Assembly: GCA_024235035.1 (NCBI GenBank)
Contig: JACKNE010000009.1
Span: forward strand, 230,392 to 294,391
Reading direction: 5' to 3'
DNA: 64,000 bases
Origin: Gammaproteobacteria bacterium
GTDB taxonomy: Bacteria; Pseudomonadota; Gammaproteobacteria; Competibacterales; Competibacteraceae
A program made the position numbers and the translations under genes. Positions 63,307 to 64,000 of the stretch are shown here, piece after piece (the stretch's first letter is position 1; every line of letters begins with the position of its first letter). The notes beneath the pieces are model-generated. The model did no database searches and was not told where the DNA came from. It was given only the letters and a program-made list of their open reading frames with translations.

Positions 63307-64000
63307 ATGTTCAGCTATAAAACGTCGCTCATCACCATCCTCGGTTTCGTCCTGCTACTGGCTGCTGGGATCGCCACTGCTGTACCCGAAATCCAGCATT
63401 GGCGGACGGCCAACAACGTACCGGTCTATTTCGTTCCTGCCCGAGAATTACCGATGGTGGACGTACGCATCCTATTCAACGCCGGCTCGGTTCGCGATGG
63501 TGATCGACCAGGATTGGCGCGGCTGACAAATGCCTTGTTAGAGGAAGGCGCCGGCGACTGGTCGGCAAATGACATTGCTGATCGGTTGGATCAGGTCGGC
63601 GCTCAGTTCAGCGCCAACTCACAGCGCGACTCGGCAGTACTTTCACTGCGCAGCCTGACCGATCCTCGCTATCTTCAGCCGGCTGTAGAAACCATAGCCC
63701 GACTGCTCAAGGAACCGACTTTCGCTTCGGATGCCGTCGAGCGCGTGCGTCAACAAATGCTGACTGTGTTGCAGGAACGCGCTCAATCACCTAGCGCCAT
63801 CGCTCAGGACGCTTTCTACCAGGCGTTATATGGTCAACACCCCTACGGTTCGCCGCCCGAAGGCACGACCGCCAGCCTGAAAGCGCTTACCCGCACCGAT
63901 ATCCAGGGTTTCCATCACCACCATTACACGGCGGCGAATGCGTTGGTTGTCCTGGTCGGCGATCTGGACCGTTCCACCGCCGAGCAGTTGGCCAGCACCC
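63307..64000 (+). CDS. M16 peptidase-family protein, N-terminal part (3' end outside window)
   Basis: The frame is open to the right edge (231 residues visible from ATG 63307). A Sec signal MFSYKTSLITILGFVLLLAAGIATA precedes the M16 domain; ATG 63277 would add ten residues before it, less suited to a signal. VPVYFVPARELPMVDVRILFNAGSVRDGDRPGLARLTNALLEEGA is the M16 start in conserved blocks, but the place of zinc motif HxxEH is taken by LTNALLEE, so this is the non-catalytic type of the paired periplasmic M16 proteins. QHPYGSPPEGTTASLKALTRTDIQGFHHHHY and LVVLVGDLD follow normally. Its active partner should be next door, outside the window or missing. Confidence 0.85.
   Translation, partial: MFSYKTSLITILGFVLLLAAGIATAVPEIQHWRTANNVPVYFVPARELPMVDVRILFNAGSVRDGDRPGLARLTNALLEEGAGDWSANDIADRLDQVGAQFSANSQRDSAVLSLRSLTDPRYLQPAVETIARLLKEPTFASDAVERVRQQMLTVLQERAQSPSAIAQDAFYQALYGQHPYGSPPEGTTASLKALTRTDIQGFHHHHYTAANALVVLVGDLDRSTAEQLAST

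Overview
The window is chromosomal DNA of about 57% G+C from a gammaproteobacterium. This rests on RpoB, RpoC, RecB, SpeD, Coq7 and CreBC of gammaproteobacterial type, on the order secE-nusG-rplKAJL-rpoBC with a tufB/tRNA cluster upstream, on trpGDC followed by osmC-speD-coq7 as I remember it from Pseudomonas, and on a FimT/PilV/PilW/PilX/PilY1/PilE cluster. A Competibacter-like lineage would fit, but that is an inference. Gene density is high; I see no phage, intact insertion sequence, CRISPR array or rRNA operon.

Layout. 1-8.9 kb: 3' end of a protoporphyrinogen-oxidase-like gene, a low-complexity protein with a carbohydrate-binding-like C-terminus, a RibD-type reductase, a thioesterase, prfA and hemA, then a divergent TPR lipoprotein and a family 9 glycosyltransferase. 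9-11.9 kb: three-gene proton-translocating transhydrogenase (pntAA-pntAB-pntB). 12.1-13.8 kb: an HNH endonuclease and an unrecognised coiled-coil protein. 13.9-22.2 kb: type IV pilus minor pilin/adhesin operon ending in pilE. 22.3-24.2 kb: two-gene ABC exporter. 24.3-38.4 kb: transcription/translation block on the minus strand with tRNA-Tyr, -Gly, -Thr, tuf, tRNA-Trp, secE, nusG, four ribosomal protein genes, rpoB and rpoC. 38.4-42 kb: recB. 42.3-46.4 kb: TDT-family transporter, YpfJ-like metalloprotease, creB, creC. 46.4-52.9 kb: yceD-rpmF-plsX-fabH-fabG-acpP-fabF-mltG, without fabD or pabC. 53-60.7 kb: maf, a small DUF1311 protein, msrA, trpGDC, osmC, speD, coq7, a 2Fe-2S ferredoxin, rplM-rpsI and tRNA-Gln. 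60.8-64 kb: a TetR-like protein lacking its DNA-binding domain, an ArsR regulator divergent from an old yellow enzyme, a short unexplained block, and the 5' part of an M16 peptidase-family gene.

Most genes are core functions in their usual neighbourhoods. The observations that depart from this are: (1) RpoB carries a second, divergent copy of a 41-residue motif (21/41 identical) inside an insertion of roughly 57 residues; (2) PilY1 carries an alanine-rich insertion of about 130 residues, encoded partly by (GCA)10 and (GCA)9 tracts, just before its last residues; (3) a basic Ala/Pro/Lys repeat protein is fused to a starch-binding-like domain; (4) the rplL-rpoB spacer repeats 18 of 20 bases of the L10 leader. 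I found nothing that I would call a complete undescribed system.
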